From an uncultured Acetatifactor sp. (GTDB taxonomy: Bacteria > Bacillota > Clostridia > Lachnospirales > Lachnospiraceae), in the NCBI GenBank assembly GCA_948896875.1, contig CAQUWW010000001.1, positions 31,282-95,281 on the forward strand: DNA of 64,000 bases, in the 5' to 3' direction. The translations under genes were made by a program, and so were the position numbers. Below are positions 44,074 to 53,073 of the stretch, piece by piece (the first letter of the stretch is position 1; each line of letters opens with the position of its first letter). The notes beneath the pieces were generated by a model that searched no databases, was not told the origin of the DNA, and was given only the letters and a program-made list of their open reading frames with translations.

Positions 44074-45354
44074 ATGCGTTCCAGATTATTTTCGAAAGAT
44101 TTCACATTAGTTGTCATTGGGCAGATTATCTCCCTGTTCGGCAATGCCGCACTGAGATTTGCATTGCCGTTGTATCTGCTGAATCTGACAGGGTCCTCGG
44201 CCCTCTATGGGACCGTTACGGCCTGTGCCTTTATTCCGTCCATTCTGTTGTCGCCTGTGGGAGGCATTGTGGCGGACCGGGTAAATAAGAGAAATATCAT
44301 GGTGATACTGGATTTTTTTACAGCGGCGGTGATATTGGTATTTTCTCTGCTGATGGATACGGGAAATCTTATTGTTCTGCTGACAGTTACAATGATGATT
44401 CTGTATGGGATTGCCGGTGCATATCAGCCCTCTGTACAGGCAAGCATCCCGGCACTGGTAAGGCCGGAACACGTTATGGCAGCGAATTCTGTCATCAATA
44501 CCATCAGCTCCTTTTCGTCCCTGACAGGGCCTGTACTTGGCGGGATCCTGTATAGTACATATGGACTCAGGCCCGTATTATGGGTTTGCATGATTTGCTT
44601 TGTGTTGTCGGCAGTTATGGAGATTTTTATCAGAATCCCGTTTCAGAGGCAGGCTTCCGGCGACAGCATTTGGAAAACAGCGTGGGTTGATTTTGCAGAA
44701 AGTCTTACGTTTATTCGGAAGAAAGAACCTATTATCGGAAAAGTACTTCTGGTTATCTGCGGAATGAATCTGTTCCTGTCCGCAATGCTTATGGTGGCGG
44801 TGCCATATCTGATTACAGAGATATTGGGATTTGAAGCAGAACAGGCAAACAGGCTGTGTGGCTATGCGGAAGGCGCATTGGCGGCGGGAGGACTGACCGG
44901 AGGAATCTGTGCGGGTATTTTCGCGGATAGATTGTCCATTCGAAAATCGGGGAATCTGGTAATTGCCTGTGCCGCAGGCGTATTTCCTGTGGGCGCCGCC
45001 CTGCTCCTTTTTTCATCTGGAATGATAAACTATATTGTCATTACGGTATGCTGTTTCTGGATTATGGTGTCTTCGACCATATTCAGCGTACAGATGATGT
45101 CTTTTGTTCAAAGGGAGACGCCACAGAATCTCATCGGGAAGGTAATTGCAGTCATTTTTACCGTTTCCATGTGTGTACAGCCGCTGGGCAACGCATTATA
45201 TGGTATCCTGTTTGAAATCTGTGAGGGAGTTGAAGCGGCGGTTGTTCTGTTTTCCGGTGTCATGTCACTTGTGATTGCTGTCAGTACCAGGAAAATTTTT
45301 AGTAGTCATACCTTCCGCAATGGCAATTCCGTCCAGAGCCCAGGTGCTTTTTAA
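44074..45354 (+). CDS. MFS transporter, drug-efflux type
   Basis: A 426-residue, 12-helix MFS protein resembling macrolide-efflux-like MFS exporters: FTLVVIGQIISLFGNAALRF at the N terminus, GGIVADRVNKRNIM as motif A, and a second-half GIFADRLSIRKSGN loop. TAGGAGG is upstream of the ATG. The TetR operator lies 33 bases before the start, so a substrate of the exporter probably releases the repressor. The last 20 residues are polar and variable. Confidence 0.88.
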   Translation: MRSRLFSKDFTLVVIGQIISLFGNAALRFALPLYLLNLTGSSALYGTVTACAFIPSILLSPVGGIVADRVNKRNIMVILDFFTAAVILVFSLLMDTGNLIVLLTVTMMILYGIAGAYQPSVQASIPALVRPEHVMAANSVINTISSFSSLTGPVLGGILYSTYGLRPVLWVCMICFVLSAVMEIFIRIPFQRQASGDSIWKTAWVDFAESLTFIRKKEPIIGKVLLVICGMNLFLSAMLMVAVPYLITEILGFEAEQANRLCGYAEGALAAGGLTGGICAGIFADRLSIRKSGNLVIACAAGVFPVGAALLLFSSGMINYIVITVCCFWIMVSSTIFSVQMMSFVQRETPQNLIGKVIAVIFTVSMCVQPLGNALYGILFEICEGVEAAVVLFSGVMSLVIAVSTRKIFSSHTFRNGNSVQSPGAF

Positions 45355-45406
45355 CAATGCATCGGACTGCGACAATGCTCAGCATATTGATTTTTTGATG
45401 AACTTT

Positions 45407-45931
45407 CTATTGTGGAAGATAGGCTATCAATTCCTCCGCTGTGTCCTTCATGCCCCGCCGAAACCAAACCTCAATCCATCCATACAAAAAGAACGCAACA
45501 TAGGCGGAGGAATAAGCGGCGGGCATTTCCTGTTCTGGATTAAAACCGCACAAATCCAAAATGATGTCTTTGAGAAGATAAACCAATCCTCTCTCGTTTA
45601 ACAGGGTGTAAAACTCCCGGTTTGCTTCAAAATGGGAAAACACAATCCGCACCACTTCTTTTACCGGGAGGTCAGGGGTTCCTTTCCATCTGTCCACCCA
45701 ATCTTGAAATAAATGCTCAACGTATGCTTTGATAATATCTTCCTTTTCTTCGTAATTGCGGTAAAAGGATGTCCGCCCCACCCCGGCCATGCCGCACAAT
45801 TCGCTGACAGAAATTTCACTGATTGGCTTTTCTTTCAGCAGCTCCAGCATAGAGCTGGTAAGATGCTCCACCACATAGGCGTTGCGGCTCTCGTTGCTGA
45901 ATGGTGAGACATTTTTCTGCTTTTGTTCCAT
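45407..45931 (-). CDS. TetR/AcrR-family regulator
   Basis: A 174-residue protein. The helix-turn-helix is near residues 30-60 (ISVSELCGMAGVGRTSFYRN, then YEEKEDIIKAYVEHL); the rest is helical with LYGWIEVWFRRGM near the end, as in TetR proteins with a C-terminal DhaS-like domain. I chose ATG 45931 with GGGGGC upstream; ATG 45946 is possible. Divergent from a small membrane ORF and an alpha/beta hydrolase, which it probably represses. Confidence 0.87.
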   Translation of the reverse strand: MEQKQKNVSPFSNESRNAYVVEHLTSSMLELLKEKPISEISVSELCGMAGVGRTSFYRNYEEKEDIIKAYVEHLFQDWVDRWKGTPDLPVKEVVRIVFSHFEANREFYTLLNERGLVYLLKDIILDLCGFNPEQEMPAAYSSAYVAFFLYGWIEVWFRRGMKDTAEELIAYLPQ

Positions 45932-45963
45932 TTTTACTGCCCCCATTGACAAAGTTATTTCAT

Positions 45964-45997
45964 GCTGTTACACTTGCGTTGCTGTTACGATTGTTAC
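45964..45997. promoter_or_regulatory. Three direct TGTTAC repeats in the divergent spacer
   Basis: GCTGTTAC (45964-45971), GCTGTTAC (45981-45988) and TTGTTAC (45991-45997) lie in one orientation between the TetR gene and the small ORF. They are candidate regulator sites, though TetR sites are usually palindromic. Confidence 0.35.
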
Positions 45998-46042
45998 AAA
46001 TCATAGCATACAACAAAAAGTCTGTCAAGGAGGGAGTTTCAT

Positions 46043-46177
46043 ATGACATTGACGCAGAAACGGCTGTTGATATTGCTTATCATCGCTGTAGTGGCCTTTG
46101 TTCTGGGGCGTCTGGCGGTGCGGGCCGCTATAAACCTGCTGATCGGCGGAACACTGTTTGGAGGGAATTTCTTATGA
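46043..46177 (+). CDS. Small 44-residue membrane protein upstream of an alpha/beta hydrolase
   Basis: A short ORF with AAGGAGGG 8 bases before its ATG and an ATGA overlap with the next gene (46174-46177). Residues 1-7 are polar with Lys-Arg (MTLTQKR), followed by one strongly hydrophobic helix (LLILLIIAVVAFVLG) and a second, weaker hydrophobic stretch. The ribosome binding site, overlap and composition argue for a real single-pass membrane peptide. Function unknown. Confidence 0.6.
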   Translation: MTLTQKRLLILLIIAVVAFVLGRLAVRAAINLLIGGTLFGGNFL

Positions 46178-47175
46178 GAAAGACCGTAAAAGAAAAGAGG
46201 GTGAGGATTGTGCCGATTTGGATGGGTATCTTTGTTTTTGTTCTGGCGTTTGGTGCCGGGATTGCTTCAAAATTTGCAATCCAGCCTGGGTGGACGAAAG
46301 AGTACAGCGTGGCGTGGAGCGATGAGTTGGGGACACGCATGGTCGATTTGTTCTATGGGGACGGGGAGGCCAACAAGTTCGACCTGTATCTGCCTGCCGA
46401 CAGCGGGAAGGGGAGCTATGGTCTGGTGGTCTACCTCCACGCCGGTGGCTTCACCTCCGGGGATAAAAGCGGGGATGTGGAGATGCTCTCCTGGCTGTGC
46501 AAAAAGGGCTATGTGGCGGCCGGTATCAACTACACCCTGTTCGCGGAGCTGGAGGGCGGCGCTACCAACGGCGCCAGTGTGCTGACCCAGTCCAACGAAA
46601 TCAGGGACGCCATCCCCAAAGTGATCGAAGCGGCGGAAAAGGAGGGCTACCATATTGACAATATGGCTATCTCCGGCGGCTCGGCGGGCCACGCTTTGGC
46701 TATGATTTATGCCTATCGGGATGCCAGTCAGTCACCTGTTCCTGTGAAAATGACCTTCGGCGCGGTGGGACCGTCCTGCTTCCACCGGGAGGACTGGGAC
46801 AACTACGGCTTTGATCGAGAGACAGAGGAGAGCTATCAGGGGGCAGCGGGCATTTTCAGCGCCATGCTGGGCGAGATGCTTTCGGTGGAGGAAATCAAGG
46901 ACGGCTCCTATTTGGAGAAAATGAACCCTATTTCCGCCGTCGAGTGGATTACAACCGACGCCCCGCCTACCGTCGTCGCTTATGGAACTTACGACCGAGT
47001 GCAGCCTTTCAAGGCATCCCTTCGGCTGAAGGCGGCACTGGAAGAAAATGGTGTGGACTTCAAATATTTTGAGATGCCCCACTCCGGCCACGGATTACAG
47101 AACGACCATGCGCTCTACAAGCAGTGGATGGAGACCGTTGAGGAATATCTTGACAAATACATGCCGGTAAAGTGA
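46174..47175 (+). CDS. Membrane-anchored alpha/beta hydrolase (esterase/lipase-like)
   Basis: A 333-residue protein with an N-terminal signal-anchor (IVPIWMGIFVFVLAFGAGI) and a hydrolase fold. VVYLHAGGFTSGDKS gives the oxyanion-hole HxGG-like region, AISGGSAGHAL carries the nucleophile Ser, AYGTYDRVQPF the Asp, and MPHSGHGLQND the His. It should act on the outer face of the membrane on esters. GGAGGG precedes the ATG. Regulation by the divergent TetR gene is likely. A neighbouring 44-residue membrane peptide is translationally coupled. Confidence 0.88.
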   Translation: MRKTVKEKRVRIVPIWMGIFVFVLAFGAGIASKFAIQPGWTKEYSVAWSDELGTRMVDLFYGDGEANKFDLYLPADSGKGSYGLVVYLHAGGFTSGDKSGDVEMLSWLCKKGYVAAGINYTLFAELEGGATNGASVLTQSNEIRDAIPKVIEAAEKEGYHIDNMAISGGSAGHALAMIYAYRDASQSPVPVKMTFGAVGPSCFHREDWDNYGFDRETEESYQGAAGIFSAMLGEMLSVEEIKDGSYLEKMNPISAVEWITTDAPPTVVAYGTYDRVQPFKASLRLKAALEENGVDFKYFEMPHSGHGLQNDHALYKQWMETVEEYLDKYMPVK

Positions 47176-47254
47176 GAGCGGAGTTACTAATGCCCGGAAA
47201 GTTGCTGCTTCTGCTGGAGCGGTATCAAGGCAACAGTAGGATGCCGATATGCGA

Positions 47255-48520
47255 TTAAATATCCTTCGCCCGATACAGCAGCAGAACTTTTTTCACCACA
47301 GTCCGCTCACCCCTGCCGTTTCCCGGCGTCCATGTCAGGTCCGTTCTCCAGGGCACCGAGTAGGGGCCATCAGGATTTGCCTTTAATTGCTGGAAAATGG
47401 CTCTGCGTCCGGCGGCATTCTGAGCGGCGTTCGTGTCTCCGCTCTGTCTGCGCCAGCTTTCATAACCGTCCAGGTAGCTTTCCGCCATCTCGTCCCAGGA
47501 ATGGAATTGCTGCTGGATGACCCTTCCGGCCCTGCTGAATTCCTGATCCAGTTCGTTTCGGTCTATCATTTTCACCAGGTACATCATGCCCAGAAGCTGG
47601 GTGGCACGGCACAGATCCCAGCCTACATACATGGTATCCAGCCGTCCGGCATGCCGGTCGACCAGCTCATGGACTGTCTGTAGTCCATCCTGCCTGTTTC
47701 GGATATCCCATTGCTCTCCAAGGGCCACATTTCGGAAATTGGCCACTACTTTTCGGGTTCCGTGCACCCCTGTGATCAAAGGCCAGCCCTCCAGCATGGC
47801 GAAGGAATGGGCCCAGATGGCGAAGGTGGAAGCACACCAGCATTCCAGATCGTTGCGGGGAAGGAGAGGATCTCTCCTCCAGAAAATGGCAGGCGCAAAT
47901 CGCCAACGGCGCACACCAATCACACGGTAAAGCAGCACAAAGATCACATAAATCCATGCGGATGCCCAGCGGCCCAGCAGGCGGCCATAGTCTGATTCTC
48001 CCAGCACCGGGACATAATCCCCATACATGTCTATGTAGTGGTCCAGCTGTGTCATATTTTTTTCAAATATCATAACTTCATCCGGCGGTGTCCATTCCTT
48101 CCACACCCCTGCCGGCATGCGGTATTCTCCGGGCGTATCCGTCTCCTGGATTGCCTTTTTGTTGATATGGGCGATGACTTTCTCGCCGCTGGGCAGCTGA
48201 ATGTAGTGGTAGATCTGGTCGCCGCTGCGGATGGTGTCATGGTTGATCACCACACCCTTTACAATCAGGGTAAAGGTATCCAGCTTTTCCATATCGGCTA
48301 TGGACTCTGCGATGGAAACTTCTGCCCCGGCTTCCGCTCCAGCGGCTCCTTCTTCCAGGGTAACGTCTTTCTGATAAATTTTGTAAAAAAGGGGTCCCAG
48401 AACGAACTCCACAAACAGGGTCAGCGCTATCAGGGCGGGAAGCCATAGAAGCATCTGATACATATTTGTGTTGAAGCCGTATATGTTTTTGTTTGAAATT
48501 TTATAGCGGGTGGCACTCAT
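47255..48520 (-). CDS. DUF1266 domain-containing membrane protein
   Basis: A 421-residue protein. A first helix near residues 20-45 (MLLWLPALIALTLFVEFVLG) and a second near residues 190-205 surround a domain of unknown fold; the C-terminal 200 residues match the DUF1266 pattern (WDLCRATQLLGMMYLVKMID and a following MAESYLDGYESWR). Family function is unknown. TAGGAGG lies upstream of the ATG. It stands alone, converging on the hydrolase gene. Confidence 0.82.
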   Translation of the reverse strand: MSATRYKISNKNIYGFNTNMYQMLLWLPALIALTLFVEFVLGPLFYKIYQKDVTLEEGAAGAEAGAEVSIAESIADMEKLDTFTLIVKGVVINHDTIRSGDQIYHYIQLPSGEKVIAHINKKAIQETDTPGEYRMPAGVWKEWTPPDEVMIFEKNMTQLDHYIDMYGDYVPVLGESDYGRLLGRWASAWIYVIFVLLYRVIGVRRWRFAPAIFWRRDPLLPRNDLECWCASTFAIWAHSFAMLEGWPLITGVHGTRKVVANFRNVALGEQWDIRNRQDGLQTVHELVDRHAGRLDTMYVGWDLCRATQLLGMMYLVKMIDRNELDQEFSRAGRVIQQQFHSWDEMAESYLDGYESWRRQSGDTNAAQNAAGRRAIFQQLKANPDGPYSVPWRTDLTWTPGNGRGERTVVKKVLLLYRAKDI

Positions 48521-48700
48521 GGGGAATTACCTCCTAAATCTAAATTCTATTGTAAATGTATGGGGCTGCTTTTTCAAGTGTAAAAACGGGAGAGATCCGG
48601 AGGAAATCATGAGGATAAGAGATATGTACGAATTGGCGATTGACTTTTTCAGGGCTTTCGTTTATCCTTTGGTTAAAGTTCTTGAAAGGAAGTGTTTTTT

Positions 48701-49264
48701 ATGCCAGCATTACAGCCTCAATCTCAGATTATTTCTCTGGAGCAGTATGAAGCTCTTCCGGAAGATATCAGAGCAGAAGTATTTGAAGGACAGATTTATT
48801 ATATGGCCAGCCCCTCACAGATCCATCAGTCGATACTTCTGGAACTGAGCACGCTGCTTAACTTCTATGTGAAAAGCCGGAAAGGAGATTGCAAAGTATT
48901 TCCTGCTCCATTCGATGTAAAACTTTCGGACAATCCCCTCACAATCGTACAGCCAGACATTATGATTGTGTGCGACAAAGACAAGCTGGACGAAAATCGC
49001 TGCAATGGCGCCCCAGACTTCATCATTGAGATTGTTTCTCCCGGCAATCCGTCAGATGATTATATCCAAAAAGCATACTACTACAAAAATTATGGTGTTC
49101 GGGAATACTGGATTGTGGACCCGAAACGCCGGCTGGTAACGGTTAACTATTTTGAAGGAGATTTACTGAACATTCAATATTCCTTTGAATCCACAATCAA
49201 GGTAAATATCTATGATGACCTATATATCAACTTTTTTGATATTGCTGGTTTACTGAATATTTAG
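48701..49264 (+). CDS. Uma2 family (DUF820) PD-(D/E)XK endonuclease-like protein
   Basis: A 187-residue protein with the Uma2 core: EQYEALPEDIRAEVFEGQIY, VQPDIMIVCD, PDFIIEIVSPGN and YYKNYGVREYWIVDPKRR. Asp in QPD, Asp/Glu in PDFIIEIVS, and later Lys form the nuclease motif. The family is abundant in cyanobacteria and scattered in Firmicutes, with unknown biological role. AAAGGAAG precedes the ATG at 48701 and a strong hairpin follows the stop. Confidence 0.9.
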   Translation: MPALQPQSQIISLEQYEALPEDIRAEVFEGQIYYMASPSQIHQSILLELSTLLNFYVKSRKGDCKVFPAPFDVKLSDNPLTIVQPDIMIVCDKDKLDENRCNGAPDFIIEIVSPGNPSDDYIQKAYYYKNYGVREYWIVDPKRRLVTVNYFEGDLLNIQYSFESTIKVNIYDDLYINFFDIAGLLNI

Positions 49265-49277
49265 CTGTTGACATGAA

Positions 49278-49330
49278 AATCCCCCCTTAAATAGATTTTG
49301 GTTGTCTGCCTCGTCTATTCAAGGGGGATT
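49278..49330 (+). terminator. Terminator after the Uma2 gene
   Basis: AATCCCCCCTT and AAGGGGGATT, with inner AATAG/CTATT pairing, close a long loop; the following bases are AT-rich (ATATTATT). Confidence 0.65.
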
Positions 49331-49382
49331 ATATTATTCCGCATATACCCTTTGTGGTGTCCGTAAGATATCCGGAGGTGTA

Positions 49383-49556
49383 TTAAATTTCGGATTGAAG
49401 AGGGCCGTGTTCTTTCTCATGGGCCATAATAGCCTGACGGATTAAATATAGAATCTCACCGTTGATAGAACGTCCTTCATAATCTGAAAGACTTTTTAAT
49501 TTGGCATGTAAATCATTGTCTATACGTATTCCCAAATGCTTTTCTTTCTTTGTCAT
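49383..49556 (-). CDS. Arc/CopG-type ribbon-helix-helix protein
   Basis: A 57-residue protein with a ribbon-helix-helix signature (HLGIRIDNDLHAKLKSLSDY, then EGRSINGEILYLIRQAI). Such proteins are antitoxins or autorepressors. I chose ATG 49556, which has GGAGAAGGG upstream. The divergent spacer contains GTACAAAATAAA-like blocks and several GTAC steps (near 49579, 49611 and 49652) that may be its sites. The divergent 49712 gene may be a partner. Confidence 0.8.
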   Translation of the reverse strand: MTKKEKHLGIRIDNDLHAKLKSLSDYEGRSINGEILYLIRQAIMAHEKEHGPLQSEI

Positions 49557-49711
49557 AGAACCCTTCTCCATACTATAAGTACAAAATAAATTTATTTCGC
49601 ATTTATTTTACGTACATTTTGTGCTAGAATATGTGAAATGAACTTGTTTTAAGTACATATTATTTATGGAATAAAGGTTTATTATTCGAAAACAGACACC
49701 GGGAGAAAAAT

Positions 49712-50179
49712 ATGAGGATCGAAAGAAATTATTATACACTGGAACTGAAGTCAATAAAGGCACAAAGTAAAGAATGGGAACAGGAAGTAATGACATGGAC
49801 AAAAGAAGAGAAACAGAAATATTTGGAAAGTGAGCAACATCAGCTGAAAAAAATATACGCACATATTGAAGAAGATAAGCGTCATATCATACGAGTTATG
49901 AATCAAGAGAAAATGAATATTTTTCAGAATATGGCAGAGAAGGCGATTGCCTGGGCAGAAGATATGATAACAGACTTGCTTATTGACATTACTGATCAGC
50001 TTCAGGGAATGATTCAGTTTAAAACAGATATAATACTTTTTACATGCGAAACGCCTCCAAGGTGCCGCGCCTATTTCTTAGAAATAATAGAAGTGGCAGA
50101 TGAGATTTGGATGGACGCAGAAGAAAAAGCATATACAATGGTTTTCTGGTTTAATTTATATGACGAAATAAAAAGATAA
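49712..50179 (+). CDS. Uncharacterised 155-residue protein
   Basis: Not recognised. The first 75 residues are charged and helical (probable coiled coil, rich in Glu, Lys and Gln). A middle amphipathic segment (AWAEDMITDLLIDITDQLQG) precedes a more ordered C-terminal half ending VFWFNLYDEIKR. No signal peptide or catalytic motif is seen. GGGAG lies 8 bases before the ATG. It is divergent from the Arc-like gene, and A+T content is higher than in its neighbours, consistent with acquired DNA. Confidence 0.6.
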   Translation: MRIERNYYTLELKSIKAQSKEWEQEVMTWTKEEKQKYLESEQHQLKKIYAHIEEDKRHIIRVMNQEKMNIFQNMAEKAIAWAEDMITDLLIDITDQLQGMIQFKTDIILFTCETPPRCRAYFLEIIEVADEIWMDAEEKAYTMVFWFNLYDEIKR

Positions 50180-50301
50180 AAGGAAACGTACCGGAAATCA
50201 ACGGTTGGAATTTTTTGAAAATCTGCTGATGGGCGGGCAAAATGAATTGAGGAACAGGTATCTTCATATTTGACTATAAAACTAAGCTTTGAGAGGTGTG
50301 C

Positions 50302-50706
50302 ATGATGGAAATAAGAGAATACACAGAATACAATGAAGAAGAAATACTGAGCCTGTATGCCAGCGTGGGCTGGACGGCTTATACGGACCAGCCGGATATC
50401 CTGAGAAAAGGGTTTGAGAATTCGCTGTTGATTCTGGCGGCCTATGAGGGCGATGCGCTCCAGGGGCTTATCCGGGTGGTGGGCGACGGGCACACCATTG
50501 TGTTCATTCAGGACATTCTGGTATATCCGGAATATCACAGGCAGGGGATTGGCTCCCGGCTGCTCCAGGCAGTGCTGGAACGTTACCGGGATGTGCGCCA
50601 GATTCATCTGGCGACGGACAATACGCCGAAGACCGCGGCATTTTATAAATCCCAGGGCTTTAGCGAGATGTCCGAGGTTGGATGCCTTGTGTTCACGCGG
50701 CTGTAG
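50302..50706 (+). CDS. GNAT family N-acetyltransferase
   Basis: A 134-residue acetyltransferase with motif A, DILVYPEYHRQGIGSRLLQA, where RQGIGS binds acetyl-CoA pyrophosphate, and motif B, TDNTPKTAAFYKSQGF. Two adjacent ATGs (50302, 50305) follow GAGAGG. Substrate unknown; stand-alone gene. Confidence 0.88.
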   Translation: MMEIREYTEYNEEEILSLYASVGWTAYTDQPDILRKGFENSLLILAAYEGDALQGLIRVVGDGHTIVFIQDILVYPEYHRQGIGSRLLQAVLERYRDVRQIHLATDNTPKTAAFYKSQGFSEMSEVGCLVFTRL

Positions 50707-50753
50707 GCTGGATGAATAATTGTATAAGAGGACAATTCTTTGGCTCCGGGAGA

Positions 50754-52301
50754 TCAGGGCCGATATTGTTCTGAGATATCCGTAATCTTCCCCTCCTCCA
50801 GCTCAATGATCCAGAGCACCTGATATTCCATTTCTGACAGAGCAGTCCGGAATTCTTCCGCGCTGAGCTCCAGACGGGGATCATAGTGATTTTCCAGAAT
50901 GGAAAAGGTGCAGTTCTCATGAAGGGGATAGGTGATGTCTTCGCCTTCTGCATCTACCACTTCAAAGCCAGCGGCATCATTGTATTCCGGTTTCCAGCCT
51001 TCGCTTTCCGGTGTCAGCCACAGCTGCAGGTCGATGGTGGCGGTACCGTCTGCAAATTCCGACAGATATCCGTAGGTCTGGCCGTTTTGCGGGATGGCGG
51101 CAGAGGGTGTGATGTTTTCTGGGGATGTGGATTCCTGCACGCCCGGAATGTCATCGTTAAAGGTATCCGTGGGAAAATTGGGAATGTTTTCGTTTTTTCC
51201 CAGTACAGGATTCGTTTTGATACCGGCAGTCGCCGCTGGAAAGGAACATCCTACCAGGGCGCCCAGGCTGGCAGTTAACACAAGGACACATATCAGTACG
51301 GAAGCTCCGTTTTTCTTTCTGGTCTGTTCTAATATATTCTTAAACCGTTTTTTCATAACCTGTTTCCCTCCGTAGAATTGAGTGGATAGAACTGTTTTTC
51401 TGGTGTAATGTCTGTAAAGCGTAGAAAGCAGGGTTTCAGTGTAGGCTTTCCGTATGGTGTAATTTGTACCCTGTATGACACGCTCATCGCAGGATAATTC
51501 CATCGTGATGGCAGCTTCTCTCTGCATAATCCAGACGAGCGGATTAAACCAGTGAATGGCATTGGCCAGAACAAACAGCAGCTTTTTGTATACATCTTTT
51601 CTCTTCAGATGAACCAGCTCATGTTTCAGGATAAATGGTAACGCTTCCGAGGGAAAGGGTTCTTTTGAAGGGGAAATTTCTTCCGGCAGGATTAGTACAG
51701 GTTTCCAGAATCCGATTATCATGGGGCTGGCGGCTTCGGTGTATTTTATGGCGCGGAGGGTGCCCCGGATACCCAGTTCCTGCTTCAACATAGATATCTG
51801 TTCTGAAATGTAATTGTTTTCTATTGCGGTGCCATTCTTCAGCACCTGCTTTTTGTAATGCAGACAGCTGAGCAAATGTACAGCCAGGAATAGGAAACCG
51901 CCGGTCAGCCAGATGAAAACAGTAAGATCAAGCAGGGTAAAGGGAAGCCGGTTCTCCGAGGAGTGTATCGCGATGGGTACCGTCATCTGTGCCGGGATTT
52001 CTACTACAATCTGTCCGACCTGTTCAGAGGGAATGTTCTGTTCCAACAGAGTATCCGCGTCATTTTTCGCAGAATGGGAGCTGAGCTGAGCCGGCATTTG
52101 GGATAAGTAGTTGGCAGCAGCCCTTACATCCGCAAGGTGAAAAGGCAGAATCAGCCGCACCGCAAGCAGAATCCAGATCCAATAACTCCATTTTGCAGCA
52201 TATCGTCTGTTTAAAAAAGGAGTCAACAAAAGCAACACGCCGATTAGCAGACTGATGGATACTGAAATTTCAAAAACGGAAAGAAATAAATCTGTCATCA
52301 T
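50754..52301 (-). CDS. M56 family (BlaR1/MecR1-like) membrane metallopeptidase with a non-penicillin-binding sensor
   Basis: A 515-residue membrane protein. The M56 protease domain has HELVH in FILKHELVHLKRKD and a downstream zinc-ligand Glu in MELSCDE, with several transmembrane helices before and one after (VLICVLVLTASLGALVGC). In BlaR1 the last 250 residues form a penicillin-binding domain with SxxK; here only about 165 extracytoplasmic residues remain and I see no SxxK. The signal sensed is thus unlikely to be beta-lactam acylation. Coupled by ATGA to the BlaI-like gene, whose repressor it should cleave. Confidence 0.86.
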   Translation of the reverse strand: MMTDLFLSVFEISVSISLLIGVLLLLTPFLNRRYAAKWSYWIWILLAVRLILPFHLADVRAAANYLSQMPAQLSSHSAKNDADTLLEQNIPSEQVGQIVVEIPAQMTVPIAIHSSENRLPFTLLDLTVFIWLTGGFLFLAVHLLSCLHYKKQVLKNGTAIENNYISEQISMLKQELGIRGTLRAIKYTEAASPMIIGFWKPVLILPEEISPSKEPFPSEALPFILKHELVHLKRKDVYKKLLFVLANAIHWFNPLVWIMQREAAITMELSCDERVIQGTNYTIRKAYTETLLSTLYRHYTRKTVLSTQFYGGKQVMKKRFKNILEQTRKKNGASVLICVLVLTASLGALVGCSFPAATAGIKTNPVLGKNENIPNFPTDTFNDDIPGVQESTSPENITPSAAIPQNGQTYGYLSEFADGTATIDLQLWLTPESEGWKPEYNDAAGFEVVDAEGEDITYPLHENCTFSILENHYDPRLELSAEEFRTALSEMEYQVLWIIELEEGKITDISEQYRP

Positions 52302-52702
52302 TCTTCCTCCTCCATGGAATGTTCCGCCTCTAATTGATCCAGAAAATTCCTGAGTTCTTCTACGTCAGAATTTCTGATTGCTTTGTTGCTGTACAGGGTG
52401 GCAATCATATTCTGCAGAGAATTGTTGTATAGTTTTTCCAGAAAATGTTTGCTGGCGCCGGCCTTGTACTCATTTTCTGAAATGATTGCGGTATACAGAT
52501 TCGGGCCGGTTGAGCGATCGCAGCTGACAAACCCTTTGTCAGACAGACGGGTCAGAGAAGTCATCAAAGTAGAAAGCTGCCATTTCCTCCGTCCCTGCAG
52601 TTCTTTTAAGATAGAATTTGAAGTAAGCGGGGAAGCGCTGTTCCAGATGACCTGCATGATTTCCAATTCTGCTTCTCCCAGTTTTTTGCGTATACTGTCC
52701 AT
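52298..52702 (-). CDS. BlaI/MecI/CopY-family repressor
   Basis: A 134-residue winged-helix repressor: LGEAELEIMQVIWNSASPLT, then STLMTSLTRLSDKGFVSCDR, and a C-terminal dimerisation helix. ACAGGAG lies before the ATG at 52702. Paired with the M56 membrane protease; induction normally follows repressor cleavage. The nearby class C serine hydrolase at 53320 is a possible but unproven target. Confidence 0.9.
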   Translation of the reverse strand: MDSIRKKLGEAELEIMQVIWNSASPLTSNSILKELQGRRKWQLSTLMTSLTRLSDKGFVSCDRSTGPNLYTAIISENEYKAGASKHFLEKLYNNSLQNMIATLYSNKAIRNSDVEELRNFLDQLEAEHSMEEEE

Positions 52703-52798
52703 ATGAAATGTCTCCTGTTTCAAGCTTTGTAGCCGCCATTGTCCGTACCTTTTAGGGATTCCCTTCCGGCCATTTCCGGCCAGTCCTGATTTTACAGT

Positions 52799-53017
52799 CT
52801 ATTGATTGTATATCATGGATTCTGCCACAACTTTTACGGCCGTTCCCGGGTGTTCCGCGGATCCCTGCACTCCTGTGTACGTGATTTCCACTATATCACC
52901 TGCGGAAATGGGCGTATCTCCCTCTATTACCTGGGCATCCCGGGTAGAAAAATACAGGACAATGTCTTCGTCATCCATGTCCCTGATTACAATGACGCCA
53001 TTCTCATATTTATCCAC
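52799..53017 (-). pseudogene. 5'-truncated gene for a small beta-rich secreted or lipoprotein domain
   Basis: The frame encodes about 72 residues from a GTG at 53017 (VIVIRDMDDEDIVLYFSTRD, then TYTGVQGSAEHPGTAVKVV), an OB-like, DUF3221-style beta domain. The same frame stays open to a stop at 53108-53110, and residues such as TLDEGEIPQGDPIIGIV look like real coding sequence without any start codon or ribosome binding site. The upstream end runs into a fragment of an unrelated gene on the other strand. I take it as the 3' remnant of a larger gene; translation from the GTG is possible. Confidence 0.5.
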
Positions 53018-53073
53018 AATTCCTATAATGGGATCTCCCTGTGGAATTTCCCCTTCGTCAAGGGTCTCCTGAG

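Noticed and set aside
45901..46173. Longer N-terminal form of the alpha/beta hydrolase reading through the divergent spacer
   Set aside because: It would overlap the TetR gene; the ATG at 46174 has its own ribosome binding site and is followed by a signal-anchor sequence.
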